Made by a program: the position numbers and the translations under genes
In this document: positions 1 through 8,792 of the stretch, one piece after another
How positions within the stretch are numbered: the stretch's first letter is position 1
How the letters are laid out: the number at the start of each line of letters is the position of its first letter
The notes under the pieces: model-generated
The model's input: only the letters and a program-made list of their open reading frames with translations
The model's database searches: none
Told to the model about the DNA's origin: nothing
Assembly (NCBI RefSeq): GCF_026385525.1
Contig: NZ_JANIDY010000001.1
Coordinates: 310,001-374,000 of the forward strand
Direction of reading: 5' to 3'
Source: Bombella pluederhausensis
GTDB taxonomy: Bacteria; Pseudomonadota; Alphaproteobacteria; Acetobacterales; Acetobacteraceae
Length of the DNA stretch: 64,000 nucleotides

Positions 1-1184
1 CTGTTCTTGTTCTCGGTGGTGGTGCGGCGGGAGCCAGCGCCATCTATACCTTGCGTGAAGAAGGGTTTGCGGGCCGCATCATCCTGATTGGTGATGAGGG
101 AACCCCACCTTATGACCGCCCGGCCTTGAGCAAAGGTATTTTTCTGGGAGGACCGGACAAGGTACAGCCTGCATTGCTGCTGAATGAGGAGTTCTATGCT
201 CATCATGAGGTCATTCGTGTGCAGGGTACTGTAGCGGCTCTGGATTGTGATGCCCGCCGTGTTCAGTTGGATGATGGGCGGGACTATCAGGCGGATCATG
301 TGCTTGTTGCGACCGGGGGACGTCCAGCACGCCCTGAGCTGCCGGGGATTGATCTGGAGGGTGTCCTGACCCTTCATGATGTTCGTGATGCACGGAAGAT
401 TTCGGAGAGCATTACGGGGGATCAGGCCGTCATCCTGATTGGTGGCGGGCTGACGGCGCTGGAGCTTGCTTCTGCCCTGCGGCAGAAGGGGGCAGGTGTG
501 ACCATCATTGCTCCAGAACATCCCGTACCGATGGAAGCCCAATGGGGGCGGGAAGTCGGGCAGATTCTGCTGCGTCTGCACGCTGATAATGGTGTGGCCT
601 TTGTCAGCGATACCGCCGTTGTGGGCATCTATGGTGCGAAGCATGTGGAAGGGGTAGAGCTTGAAGATGGCATGAAGCTACCCTGCACACATGTGCTTGT
701 TGCTGTTGGTAACCGGCCCTGTCGTGACTTCCTGCCTATGCCGCTGGGTGGAGGCGAAGAAGGGGCCATGCCCGGCATTGTGGTGGATGAGGAGATGCGG
801 ATACAGCCCGGCATCTATGCCGCAGGGGATGTGGCGACCTTCCGCCGTGAGAGTGGCCTGTGCCGGATCGAACATTGGCGTCAGGCGCAGATAGAAGGGC
901 GTGCCGCGGCACGCAGTATTCTCGGTCTGCCCCGTCAGCCCATGCCGGTACCTTGGTACTGGACACAGCAGTTTGGCAAGAAGATTGAATATATTGGCTG
1001 GGGCGAGCCGTTTGACAGTGTCCTTATAGAAGGAGACCTCGGCAGCTTTGACTTTATGGCGGCATACATGCAGGGCCAGAAAGTTGTGGCACTTGTTTCT
1101 GCTGGTCGGGCTTCTGCCATGGCACGGGCTGCTGTGGATTTTGAAGGGTTCGTGGCACGGGAAGTCAAAACAAGCATTGTATGA
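1..1184 (+). CDS. NAD(P)H-dependent FAD oxidoreductase, ferredoxin-reductase type (5' end outside window)
   Basis: The frame is open from base 3, so the gene starts before the window; the TTG at 51 is an internal Leu codon, not a start. The first visible residues form the FAD-binding Rossmann motif (VLVLGGGAAGAS). A second nucleotide-binding motif (ILIGGGLTALELASAL) lies near 430-480 and binds NAD(P)H. The late FAD motif (GIYAAGDVATF) lies near 810-845. A C-terminal reductase domain follows, containing WYWTQQFG and IEYIGWG. This order is that of ferredoxin, putidaredoxin or rhodocoxin reductases and AIF-like proteins, which pass electrons from NAD(P)H to a small iron-sulfur partner. The partner is not in the window. 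Some relatives carry an N-terminal Rieske domain, which cannot be judged here. The family is firm; the electron acceptor is unknown. Confidence 0.85.
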   Translation, partial: VLVLGGGAAGASAIYTLREEGFAGRIILIGDEGTPPYDRPALSKGIFLGGPDKVQPALLLNEEFYAHHEVIRVQGTVAALDCDARRVQLDDGRDYQADHVLVATGGRPARPELPGIDLEGVLTLHDVRDARKISESITGDQAVILIGGGLTALELASALRQKGAGVTIIAPEHPVPMEAQWGREVGQILLRLHADNGVAFVSDTAVVGIYGAKHVEGVELEDGMKLPCTHVLVAVGNRPCRDFLPMPLGGGEEGAMPGIVVDEEMRIQPGIYAAGDVATFRRESGLCRIEHWRQAQIEGRAAARSILGLPRQPMPVPWYWTQQFGKKIEYIGWGEPFDSVLIEGDLGSFDFMAAYMQGQKVVALVSAGRASAMARAAVDFEGFVAREVKTSIV

Positions 1185-1384
1185 TGCGGTGGGGGAGGGC
1201 TCGGACCAGAGTCCTCTCCTGACTTCTGGCGTTATCTTTTACTGATACTAGATTGCAATAAGTAATGTTATAACGTTCTTTAGTTATAAGTTTGATGGAT
1301 GCAGAACACTAAAATTATTATTAATACCTGTCTGTCAGCTTAGATGGTAGAGGGAGTCATCCACTTTCCATTTGGCTGGCTTCC
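1185..1384. other. AT-rich intergenic region with repeated motifs
   Basis: This gene-free stretch is clearly richer in A+T than its flanks. It contains GTTATAAC at 1267-1274 and GTTATAAG at 1283-1290, spaced 16 bp, which could be a direct-repeat operator. It also holds one copy of a roughly 40-bp motif (1301-1342) found again at 47108-47147. I see no tRNA or convincing small ORF. It probably contains the promoter of the gene starting at 1385, but no clear -35/-10 pair could be assigned. Confidence 0.5.
1301..1342 (+). repeat. Intergenic AT-rich motif, copy A
   Basis: The segment starts GCAGAACACTAAAA, continues as a T/A-rich block with TTAATA, and ends CAGCTTA. The same order of blocks occurs at 47108-47147, with about 35 identical positions out of 40 after small gaps. 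It ends 42 bp before the start of the FemAB/GNAT-like gene. Its function is unknown. Confidence 0.5.
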
Positions 1385-2335
1385 ATGACTGATAATGTAT
1401 TTTCTACTGATAATAGACCTATTTTTCATCAGGATTGGTGGCTTTCCACAGCAAGTCGTGAGACATTTTCTTCCATAGACATAGAGATGGGTGGAAAGAT
1501 TGTATCTCGTTTCCCATTCGTACAGAAAAACGTACTAGGCTCCCCCATTATCAGGATGCCGAAATATACACGGACACTTGGCCCTTACCTGACATTACCG
1601 CCCTCCAAGACATTCCGGTATGAGCAGAATATCCGGCATGTTGTGGAAAGGACGGTCGCCAGCCTCCCTAAACATCACGGCGTACATTTCTTTTTGGACC
1701 CGGATAATGATTCAGCCTTCGCCTTCCGGCTGGCAGGGTACAGGGTTGTTCAGGATTTCACGTTCCGTATCCTGCCTGAAAAATCTCTGGAAACGGTTTG
1801 GCAGGATTGTGACCAGAAAACACGTAATCTGATACGGACAGCCGATAAAAAACTGTCTGTCCAGCAATCTGGCAGTGCCGAGGCCTTTATTGCTCTGGCT
1901 AAACGGGAACAACCGCACAGCCATCATGATTATCCACTACTGAAAGCCCTGTTTGACGAAGCCCATAAGCGGGATCAGGCTATCGCTTTATATGCATACG
2001 ATCAGGATGATCTTGTTTCGGCAGCACTGCTGATCTGGGATGGTAGAACATTATATTATTGGCAGTCTGTCCGGTCCCGCCGTTCCAGAGTGCCGGGCAT
2101 GAACATGCTGCTGATCTGGAAGGCCATTGAATATGCTAAGGAACGAAATCTGATTTTTGATTTTGATGGGTTTGGTTCTGTTCGTACGGCGAAAATGCTG
2201 GCCAGTTTTGGGCAAAAACCCGTTACACGATCAGAAATCCGCTTCGGTACGCCTGTTTACAAGATGAAGCGCTATGCCATTGATCTGCTCAAGCGTTACA
2301 TCCTCAGAAAATACAAAGGCTATGACCTGTATTGA
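1385..2335 (+). CDS. FemAB/GNAT-like N-acyltransferase family protein
   Basis: A 316-residue soluble protein. The C-terminal half resembles the GNAT-like fold of FemAB and 'Acetyltransf_6' proteins: a central segment [14 protein letters not shown], then [37 protein letters not shown] and FDFDGFGS, followed by a basic tail. In related proteins this fold transfers acyl or aminoacyl groups to sugars, peptidoglycan precursors or extracellular polysaccharide. The substrate cannot be inferred here. The ATG at 1385 is the first in frame. The gene and its upstream region look more AT-rich than the neighbouring aspS, which may point to acquisition by transfer. It stands alone, 120 bp before aspS. The fold assignment is moderate and the role is open. 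Confidence 0.65.
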   Translation: MTDNVFSTDNRPIFHQDWWLSTASRETFSSIDIEMGGKIVSRFPFVQKNVLGSPIIRMPKYTRTLGPYLTLPPSKTFRYEQNIRHVVERTVASLPKHHGVHFFLDPDNDSAFAFRLAGYRVVQDFTFRILPEKSLETVWQDCDQKTRNLIRTADKKLSVQQSGSAEAFIALAKREQPHSHHDYPLLKALFDEAHKRDQAIALYAYDQDDLVSAALLIWDGRTLYYWQSVRSRRSRVPGMNMLLIWKAIEYAKERNLIFDFDGFGSVRTAKMLASFGQKPVTRSEIRFGTPVYKMKRYAIDLLKRYILRKYKGYDLY

Positions 2336-2454
2336 ACCCCAGAGGAACGCTGAATAGGATTGGCTTTTCCCCCATGATTGCGGTAGGGAACAGCCTTAGA
2401 GACGGGCTGCGTTCAGAGCGTGGCCGCATAAAGACATTGACGAGGTTTGAATCC

Positions 2455-4275
2455 ATGCACCAGTACCGTACCCATTTCTGTAACGCCTTGCGTGCTGATG
2501 ATGCAGGTAAGACCGTGCGGTTGTCTGGCTGGATTCACAGCAAGCGGGATCATGGCGGGCTGCTGTTTATCGACCTGCGTGACAGCCATGGCGTGACACA
2601 GATCGTCATTCCGTCCGAAGGGGCTTTGCTGGAGAAGGCCGAGCGCCTGCGTGTGGAAAGCGTCATCACCGTGACGGGTGAGGTCGTGGTGCGTGAAGAC
2701 GGCCAGCGTAACCCGTCCCTGCCGACTGGTGACGTGGAAGTGCGTGCCAGTGAGATTGATGTGCAGTCCCGTGCTGAAGTTCTGCCGTTTCAGGTGGCAG
2801 GGCAGGAGAACTATCCTGAAGATCTGCGCCTGAAATACCGTTATATCGATCTGCGCCGTGAAAAGATGCACCGCAACATCCTGCTCCGCAGTCAGGTCAT
2901 TACCAGCCTGCGCCGCCGCATGGTCGAGCAGGGTTTCACGGAGTTCCAGACCCCCATTCTGACGGCATCTTCACCGGAAGGGGCACGGGACTTTCTCGTT
3001 CCGGCCCGTCTGCATCCGGGCAAGTTCTATGCCCTGCCGCAGGCTCCGCAGCAGTTCAAACAGCTGGCCATGGTGGCCGGGTTTGACCGTTATTTCCAGA
3101 TTGCTCCCTGCTTCCGTGACGAGGCCTCCCGTGCGGATCGCAGCCCCGGCGAGTTCTATCAGCTCGACTTTGAAATGTCCTTTGCCACGCAGGAAGACAT
3201 CTTTGCTGTGCTGGAGCCGGTGCTGGCTGGCGTCTTCAATGAATTCACGCCGGAAGGCTGGAAGATCACGGAAGGAGCCTTTCCCCGTATCGCCTATGCC
3301 GATGCCATGCGTGATTACGGGTCCGACAAGCCGGACCTGCGTAACCCGCTCATCATCAAGGATGTGACGGAACAGTTTGCTGATTCCGGCTTTGGTCTGT
3401 TCGCCCGTATTGCGGCCTCTGGTGGTCGGGTGCGTGCCATTCCGGCTCCGGGTGCTGGTAGCCGTCCCCGTGCGTTCTTCGACAAGCTCAACAACTGGGC
3501 ACGGGATCAGGGTGCCGGTGGTCTTGGCTACATCATTTTTGATGAGGAAGGCGGCAAAGGGCCGATCGCCAAGAATCTGGAAGCCGACCGGGTCGAGAAG
3601 ATCCGTGAAATCTGTGGCCTGAAGGCTGGGGATGCGGTCTTCTTTGCTGCTGGCAAGGGTGATGAGGTCGTCAAGTTCTCCGGCGTGGTGCGGACGAAGA
3701 TTGCGACTGATCTGGAGCTGATCGAGCAGAATGCCTTCCGCTTCTGCTGGGTCGTGGATTTCCCGATGTATGAGCGCAACGAGGAAACGGGCGAGATCGA
3801 TTTCTCTCACAACCCGTTCTCCATGCCGCAGGGCGGTCTGGAAGCCCTGAATACGCAGGACCCGCTGACCATCAAGGCCTATCAGTATGATATCGTCTGT
3901 AACGGTGTGGAACTGTCTTCTGGTGCCGTGCGTAACCATCTGCCGGATGTGATGCTGCGGGCCTTCGAGATTGCCGGTTATGGCCCGGATGTGGTGGAGG
4001 CCCGCTTTGGTGGGATGCTCAATGCGTTCCGCTATGGTGCCCCACCGCATGGTGGTGCTGCGCCGGGTGTGGACCGTATCGTCATGCTGCTGGCCGATGA
4101 GCCGAACATCCGTGAGGTCATTCTGTTCCCGCTGAACCAGAGCGGTGAGGACCTGATGATGGAAGCTCCGGCTCCGGTCGAGCCTGCCCGTCTGAAGGAA
4201 CTGTCCCTCAAGCTGGACCTGCCCAAGCCGAAGCCTTCCGCTGGTGGTAGCAAGGCTCAGGAAAAGCAGGGCTGA
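2455..4275 (+). CDS. aspS: Aspartyl-tRNA synthetase
   Basis: A 606-residue class II aminoacyl-tRNA synthetase of the bacterial type. It has an N-terminal OB-fold anticodon domain ([23 protein letters not shown]), class II motif 2 ([20 protein letters not shown]), an inserted GAD domain in the middle, and motif 3 ([16 protein letters not shown]). It charges tRNA-Asp with aspartate. I chose the ATG at 2455 because family homology begins at MHQYRTHFC. The frame stays open upstream to a TTG at 2332, but that stretch shows no family similarity. The gene ends just before a strong bidirectional terminator. The C-terminal tail is rich in Lys, Pro, Ser and Gly. Confidence 0.97.
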   Translation: MHQYRTHFCNALRADDAGKTVRLSGWIHSKRDHGGLLFIDLRDSHGVTQIVIPSEGALLEKAERLRVESVITVTGEVVVREDGQRNPSLPTGDVEVRASEIDVQSRAEVLPFQVAGQENYPEDLRLKYRYIDLRREKMHRNILLRSQVITSLRRRMVEQGFTEFQTPILTASSPEGARDFLVPARLHPGKFYALPQAPQQFKQLAMVAGFDRYFQIAPCFRDEASRADRSPGEFYQLDFEMSFATQEDIFAVLEPVLAGVFNEFTPEGWKITEGAFPRIAYADAMRDYGSDKPDLRNPLIIKDVTEQFADSGFGLFARIAASGGRVRAIPAPGAGSRPRAFFDKLNNWARDQGAGGLGYIIFDEEGGKGPIAKNLEADRVEKIREICGLKAGDAVFFAAGKGDEVVKFSGVVRTKIATDLELIEQNAFRFCWVVDFPMYERNEETGEIDFSHNPFSMPQGGLEALNTQDPLTIKAYQYDIVCNGVELSSGAVRNHLPDVMLRAFEIAGYGPDVVEARFGGMLNAFRYGAPPHGGAAPGVDRIVMLLADEPNIREVILFPLNQSGEDLMMEAPAPVEPARLKELSLKLDLPKPKPSAGGSKAQEKQG

Positions 4276-4296
4276 TTCTGACCTGATATGAAATGG

Positions 4297-4332
4297 AAAG
4301 GCCGGAGCGGCATGGTTCGCTCCGGCCTTTTT
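4297..4332. terminator. Bidirectional intrinsic terminator
   Basis: A stem of AAAGGCCGGAGCG pairing with CGCTCCGGCCTTT, with loop GCATGGTT, is followed by T residues on the plus strand and has an A-run on its 5' side. It lies between the convergent aspS and TonB receptor genes and can serve both. Confidence 0.85.
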
Positions 4333-4345
4333 CATATCTGCTGCC

Positions 4346-6565
4346 TTACAGGGCTATGCCAACACTGACCCGGATGGTGCGCCCCTGTCCCCATGAGACA
4401 CGGGTATTCGCTCCTGAACTGGAGATGAAATAGGCCTTGTTGGCGATATTGTCGGCATTGAGCTGCACGCTGGCCGTATGGCCATAAATTTGCCGGATCT
4501 TCCATGCGGCAAAGAGGTCCACTGTGGCATAGCCGGGTAGCCAGAAGCTGTTACGGGCATCACCGGGCCGCCGCCCGACATAGCGTGCTCCTGCACCAAA
4601 GCGCAGGCTGGAGCGATGCCATGGCAGATTAGTCTGATATGTCAGATACCCGCCGCCTGTATGACGGGCCACGTTGGTGAGCAGCTTCCCTTGTGTGGCG
4701 GGAATATCCTTCATGGTGCGGGCGTAGGTGTAGGCGTAATTGGTGATGATGTTCCAGTGGCGGGTGAGGCGGCCATTGATTTCCGCTTCCACACCTTTGG
4801 AACCGGCCAGACCGGAGAGACGCTGCCGCAGGGCTCCGGTCTCGGTCTGCCCGTCAGTCTGCTGGATGTTCTTTTTGTGAATATTGTACAGGGCGACATC
4901 TGCTGTCAGGAAGCCCTTCTGGTACCGGGCACCGACTTCAAACTGCCGTCCGCTTGTGGGCTTGTACCCGCTGGTGAGCACTGTACCGGGGGATATCTGG
5001 TTGGGGTTGTAGGACTGGGAATAATCCCAGAAGAACGAGACATGTTTGGCGGGCTGATAGACAACCCCGATGAAAGGGAGCGGCTTGGCATAGGAGGAAT
5101 CCGTAGCTTTAACGAACGGTTCCCCACCGCCATAGGAATAATGGAACCACTGGTACCGCACACCCGGTGAAATGGTGATGCCATGGCCGATATGGATATT
5201 GTCCTTGAAATAGAAGGACGCACTATTGATGCGGGTATGATAGTAGCCGAGGCTTTTATCATCCACGCCCGACATGGGGAGCAGGCCATAAACGGGGTCT
5301 GAGGGGCGGAACCCGCCATAGGTGCTGCCCGTCAGGAAGCTTCCCTGCGTGATGCGCCGGTTCTCGTAATCGCCCCCTATGGCGATTTTGTGCGTCATGC
5401 CGAGCAGCCTGTGTTCAGAAATGACATCCAGCGCCACATAGCTGTTTGCACGGGTCGTGCCCGTATTGCTGCGGAAGCGGCGGCGAAGGATACCCGTGGT
5501 TGGGTTATAGTCCCGTGGGTCTGCCTGTCGGTCGTGATATCTGTCCGCATTCCAGCCGCTGGTGAGGCGTATGCGGTCATGCTGTGTCAGCCGGTATTCT
5601 GCGGCACCTGCCAGAAGATGGCGTGTACCGTAATCAGCCGTCCAGTGTTCATCCAGCCGGTCCCTGCGGCCACTGATCGGCTTGCCGTTATAGAAGAAGG
5701 CCCCACGGTCCAGCACGTTGTGATAGTCCTCCCACTGGTAGGAGAGGTCCAGCTTGAGGCGCTGATGTTCATAACGCAGGCTCGGGGCTACGATCTTGTC
5801 CTTGTTGGCTCCGAAATTGCGCCAGTAATTTTCATTCTTGAGGTTTCCAATCAGGCGGAAGGTCAGCTCCTTGTTGGTTGTGAGAGGGCCGCCCACATCC
5901 AGCGTTCCGGAACCTCCGCCCAGTGAAGCCCATGAGCTGTTGAAGGAAGCTGCCCAGTCCTTGCGGGGCTGCTTGGTGATGATGTTGATGACGCCACCCG
6001 GTTCCTGCATTCCGTAGAACAGCGAGGCAGGGCCTTTCAGCACTTCGACCCGTTCGGTCGTGGCTGTGGTGAAGTTACGGCCAATGGGCATACGCACGCC
6101 ATCCCGCAGAATGGACCCGTCATCAGGCCCGCCGAAGCCCCGTTTCAGCAGGCTGTCCTGCGTCCCGCCAAAGCTGTTGCCGATCGTGATGCCGGGAACA
6201 TATTTGGCGATGTCCTCCATGGTCTGAGGGTCCATGTCCTTGATCGTCTGATGGGTGACGACATTGGCCGTCTGTGTCTGCTGGAGGAAAGCAACGCCCG
6301 TCTTGTCCCCGATACTGCTTTCTTCAGCGCCATAGCTGACCCGGCCATTGCCATAGACATGGATCAGCTCCTGCTTTGGTTTGTGGGGTGAAGGCTGTTT
6401 TTTCTTTGTTCTCTTTGTGTGTTTTCTGGTGTGTTTCTGGTCGTCAGGAGCGGGTGATGAGATGGCTGCCGTGGAGGGTATCGGGTCCGTTTCGGCCCAG
6501 CCGGGTGTGGAGGCGCAGAGGGCAAGAGTGGAGCAGGTGAGCAGGGGGCGGAGGGTTGTACGCAT
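4346..6565 (-). CDS. TonB-dependent siderophore receptor
   Basis: A 739-residue outer-membrane receptor that should import ferric siderophores using TonB energy. A signal peptide covers residues 1-24 (cleavage after GWA). A basic linker at residues 44-64 (KHTRKHTKRTKKK and following) comes next, then a possible TonB-box region (ELIHVYG). The plug domain has MEDIAKYVPGITIG, LLKRGFGGP, ERVEVLKGPASLFYG and PGGVINIITKQP. A 22-strand-type barrel follows, with AWKIRQIYG and ADNIANKAYF near the end. The last residue is Leu rather than the usual aromatic. The start codon lies 13 bp from a near-consensus Fur box, so iron repression is likely. No siderophore synthesis gene is adjacent, so the ligand may come from other organisms. 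The ligand is unknown. Confidence 0.93.
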   Translation of the reverse strand: MRTTLRPLLTCSTLALCASTPGWAETDPIPSTAAISSPAPDDQKHTRKHTKRTKKKQPSPHKPKQELIHVYGNGRVSYGAEESSIGDKTGVAFLQQTQTANVVTHQTIKDMDPQTMEDIAKYVPGITIGNSFGGTQDSLLKRGFGGPDDGSILRDGVRMPIGRNFTTATTERVEVLKGPASLFYGMQEPGGVINIITKQPRKDWAASFNSSWASLGGGSGTLDVGGPLTTNKELTFRLIGNLKNENYWRNFGANKDKIVAPSLRYEHQRLKLDLSYQWEDYHNVLDRGAFFYNGKPISGRRDRLDEHWTADYGTRHLLAGAAEYRLTQHDRIRLTSGWNADRYHDRQADPRDYNPTTGILRRRFRSNTGTTRANSYVALDVISEHRLLGMTHKIAIGGDYENRRITQGSFLTGSTYGGFRPSDPVYGLLPMSGVDDKSLGYYHTRINSASFYFKDNIHIGHGITISPGVRYQWFHYSYGGGEPFVKATDSSYAKPLPFIGVVYQPAKHVSFFWDYSQSYNPNQISPGTVLTSGYKPTSGRQFEVGARYQKGFLTADVALYNIHKKNIQQTDGQTETGALRQRLSGLAGSKGVEAEINGRLTRHWNIITNYAYTYARTMKDIPATQGKLLTNVARHTGGGYLTYQTNLPWHRSSLRFGAGARYVGRRPGDARNSFWLPGYATVDLFAAWKIRQIYGHTASVQLNADNIANKAYFISSSGANTRVSWGQGRTIRVSVGIAL

Positions 6566-6578
6566 GAAGCCTATTTCT

Positions 6579-6593
6579 TGAGAGTGATTCTTA
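6579..6593 (-). promoter_or_regulatory. Putative Fur box of the siderophore receptor gene
   Basis: The 15-mer TGAGAGTGATTCTTA matches the 7-1-7 Fur pattern TGAGAATNATTCTCA at 12 of 14 defined positions. Its two 7-bp halves are inverted repeats with 5 of 7 matching. It lies 13 bp upstream of the receptor's ATG, inside a very AT-rich promoter region (6590-6640) that repeats TTAAAATCAA exactly 30 bp apart (6591-6600 and 6621-6630). Position and target gene both fit iron repression. Confidence 0.65.
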
Positions 6594-6694
6594 AAATCAA
6601 TTTTAACATTAAAATAAGTTTTAAAATCAAGCTGTTTTCTCCCCAGCCGATCTGGCGCAGTCTTGGGGAAGGATCAGCAGGGGGCCGTTAGCGG

Positions 6695-7519
6695 ATGAGT
6701 TTTGATGAAATCATGCCGGATTATGTACCGGCCATTGCGCCAGAGGTGCGGGATGAAGTGATGGCCAGCCTGCGTCAGATTGAGCAGGATCATGACGTGG
6801 ACATTCTGTTCGCTGTGGAGAGCGGAAGCCGTGCGTGGGGCTTTCCATCACCAGACAGCGATTATGATGTCCGCTTTGTCTATCGCCACCGTCTGGACTG
6901 GTATCTCTCCCTGAAACCCGGCCGGGATGTGATTGAACTGCCCATCTCCGATGATCTGGACGTGAATGGCTGGGATGTGCGCAAGGCCCTGAATCTGCTG
7001 ACCAAACCAAACCCCACCTTTCTGGAATGGCTGGTCAGCCCGGTGCGTTACTTATGGCGGCCCGAAGCTGACGAATTGGCCGCTTTCGCCCGTCAGATTG
7101 AGGCCGGATTAAGCTGCCAGCAGCATTATCTGAATCTGGGGCGGAACAGTTGGAAACGGGCCGTGAATGACGATGGCAGTACTCGGTACAAACGGCTGTT
7201 CTATGCGCTGCGCCCTGCCATGGCCCTGCGCTGGATGCGCCTGCATGAAAATGGTCAGCCCCCCATGAATTTTCAGGTCCTCTGTCAGGGCTGCGACCTT
7301 TCGGCTTCCGTGCTGGAACCCATCCGGGAGCTTCTGCATCTGAAATCCAGAAGCCGGGAACAGCAGAGCGGTCCCGCCATTCCCGCCGTGAATGACCTCA
7401 TTGAAGCCGAGTTCGCCCGTGCCGAGGCCACTACATTGCCGAAACCGGATACGGGCGTGCATGAGCAGGCTGAAGCCTTGTTTCGGCAGATGGTAAAACG
7501 CAGTCTTAGGAAAGAGTGA
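6695..7519 (+). CDS. RlaP-like predicted nucleotidyltransferase (DNA polymerase beta fold)
   Basis: A 274-residue protein of the COG3541/RlaP type. The nucleotidyltransferase signature is clear: GSRAWG at residues 44-49, then D54, D56 and D58 in SPDSDYDVRF, which should bind metal and nucleotide. WDVRKALNLLTKPNPTFLEW, typical of the family, follows. Some relatives are encoded beside RNA ligases in RNA repair clusters. No RNA ligase, RtcB or Hen1 is visible nearby, so this is an orphan copy and its substrate is unknown. A second in-frame ATG at 6713 is an alternative start. Its last 14 bases overlap the 3' end of the convergent xthA gene. Confidence 0.8.
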   Translation: MSFDEIMPDYVPAIAPEVRDEVMASLRQIEQDHDVDILFAVESGSRAWGFPSPDSDYDVRFVYRHRLDWYLSLKPGRDVIELPISDDLDVNGWDVRKALNLLTKPNPTFLEWLVSPVRYLWRPEADELAAFARQIEAGLSCQQHYLNLGRNSWKRAVNDDGSTRYKRLFYALRPAMALRWMRLHENGQPPMNFQVLCQGCDLSASVLEPIRELLHLKSRSREQQSGPAIPAVNDLIEAEFARAEATTLPKPDTGVHEQAEALFRQMVKRSLRKE

Positions 7520-8276
7520 CCACCACCGGCACATGGTCAGACGGCCTTTCCCGGCCCCGCTCATCCTTGTCGATGATGAAGCTAGTCAGCCGATCAGCGA
7601 GGCGGGGGGAGAGTAGGGCGTGGTCAATTCGCAGGCCGGAATTGCGCTGATAGGCTCCTGCCTGATAGTCCCAGAAGGTGTAATGCTGCCCCGTAGGGTG
7701 CAGGCAACGCAACGCATCCGTCAGGCCGGACCAGAGAAGGCGGCGGAAGCCTGCACGGCTTTCCGGGCGGAGCAGCGCATCATCGGGAGAAAGCGCCTTG
7801 GGGGCGTAATCCTCATCAGTCGGGCAGACATTATAGTCCCCGATGAAGGCAAAGGACCGTTCTTCTTTCTGCAAATTCAGGGAGCGCTGATGCAGGGCGT
7901 CAAAGAAGTTCAGCTTTTTGGCAAACCCCGCTTCACCACCTGAATTGCCATTTGGCAGGTAGAGATTGCCAATGGTGACGCCTTCAATTTCGGCCTCAAT
8001 GTAACGGGCCTCATCACTCTCAAAACCGGGAAGGTGATTGGCCGTGACGGTCAGGGGCACACGGCTGATGAGCGCCACGCCGTTATAGGTTTTCTGCCCT
8101 GCCACGGCGACATGAAACCCGGCTTCCTCAAAAAGATTCGGGAACTTTTCCGTCTCACATTTGATCTCCTGAAGGCACAGCAGGGTGCAGTTCGGGTTAC
8201 GGTCGAGCCAGTCCTTTACCAGATGAGCACGGGTGCGGATGGAGTTGATGTTCCAGCTGGCAAAGGTCAGGGACAT
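7506..8276 (-). CDS. xthA: Exodeoxyribonuclease III (AP endonuclease)
   Basis: A 256-residue member of the exonuclease III/APE family, acting in base excision repair at abasic sites. It has SWNINSIRTR at residues 7-16, the metal-binding Glu of LQEIKCE (E37), the active-site segment GDYNVCPTDEDY, and the C-terminal LRIDHALLSP and RPSDHVPVVV with the catalytic Asp-His pair. The ATG at 8276 was chosen because homology starts at MSLTFASWN; the frame extends 26 codons upstream without similarity. It follows erpA by 31 bp on the same strand, suggesting a two-gene unit. Its 3' end overlaps the convergent nucleotidyltransferase gene by 14 bp. Confidence 0.95.
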   Translation of the reverse strand: MSLTFASWNINSIRTRAHLVKDWLDRNPNCTLLCLQEIKCETEKFPNLFEEAGFHVAVAGQKTYNGVALISRVPLTVTANHLPGFESDEARYIEAEIEGVTIGNLYLPNGNSGGEAGFAKKLNFFDALHQRSLNLQKEERSFAFIGDYNVCPTDEDYAPKALSPDDALLRPESRAGFRRLLWSGLTDALRCLHPTGQHYTFWDYQAGAYQRNSGLRIDHALLSPRLADRLTSFIIDKDERGRERPSDHVPVVVTLS

Positions 8277-8307
8277 GGGGTGCAGGGTCTCCGGAAGAAA
8301 GAAAAGA

Positions 8308-8643
8308 TCAGGCAAGTGAAAAGCTGCTGCCACACCCGCAGGATGAGGCGGCATTGGGATTGTTGACGGTAAAATGCGCCCCCATCAGCTTATCGACAAA
8401 ATCCAGTTCTGCCCCTTCCAGTAGGTCAAAGCTCACAGGGTCGATGAAGACACGGGCACCGTCTTTTTCTATCAGATGGTCATCATCCTGCTTTTCCCGC
8501 ACCAGTTTGAACTGATACTGGAACCCATTGCACCCTCCAGCGAGGACGGAGACACGCAGGGCCATGTTGCCCGGCTCATCCTGCTGGCTGATGATCTCTG
8601 CAATGCGGGTTGCTGCTGCCGCTGAAATGTCGAAATCGGCCAT
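8308..8643 (-). CDS. erpA: Iron-sulfur cluster insertion protein ErpA (HesB/IscA family)
   Basis: A 111-residue A-type carrier protein that delivers iron-sulfur clusters to apo-proteins. The three conserved cysteines are present: C38 in LAGGCNGFQY, and C102 and C104 in SSCGCGSSF at the C-terminus. The length and the GFQY and VDKLMG-type segments match the family. I prefer ErpA over IscA because no isc or suf genes are adjacent and this stand-alone position next to xthA is familiar in Alphaproteobacteria, but the distinction is an inference. It is transcribed away from dgt, with the promoter region at 8644-8792. Confidence 0.9.
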   Translation of the reverse strand: MADFDISAAAATRIAEIISQQDEPGNMALRVSVLAGGCNGFQYQFKLVREKQDDDHLIEKDGARVFIDPVSFDLLEGAELDFVDKLMGAHFTVNNPNAASSCGCGSSFSLA

Positions 8644-8792
8644 GGAAAACTCTCTCCATAATCATCATGAATTCGCCCACCATTGCGGCCGAAATGGTGA
8701 GGATGCTGTTGACACTATAAAGCTGGCCGCCAAGAATCAAAACCCGAAAGGCTGTATGCTTCATGCGGCCCACATGGATATGGGGACGGACG

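Noticed and set aside
2332-2454. N-terminal extension of aspS from a TTG at 2332
   Set aside because: The 41 extra residues show no aspartyl-tRNA synthetase similarity, and the canonical N-terminus starts at the ATG at 2455.
2971-4335. A 454-codon open frame on the minus strand opposite aspS
   Set aside because: It mirrors the aspS reading frame, has no recognisable domains and runs through the intrinsic terminator. Long antisense frames are expected in GC-rich genes with few T/A-starting codons. The same applies to the long frames opposite argS (10149-11774), serS (16252-17553), prfC (43752-45065), alaS (48548-49885) and dgt (8715-9935).
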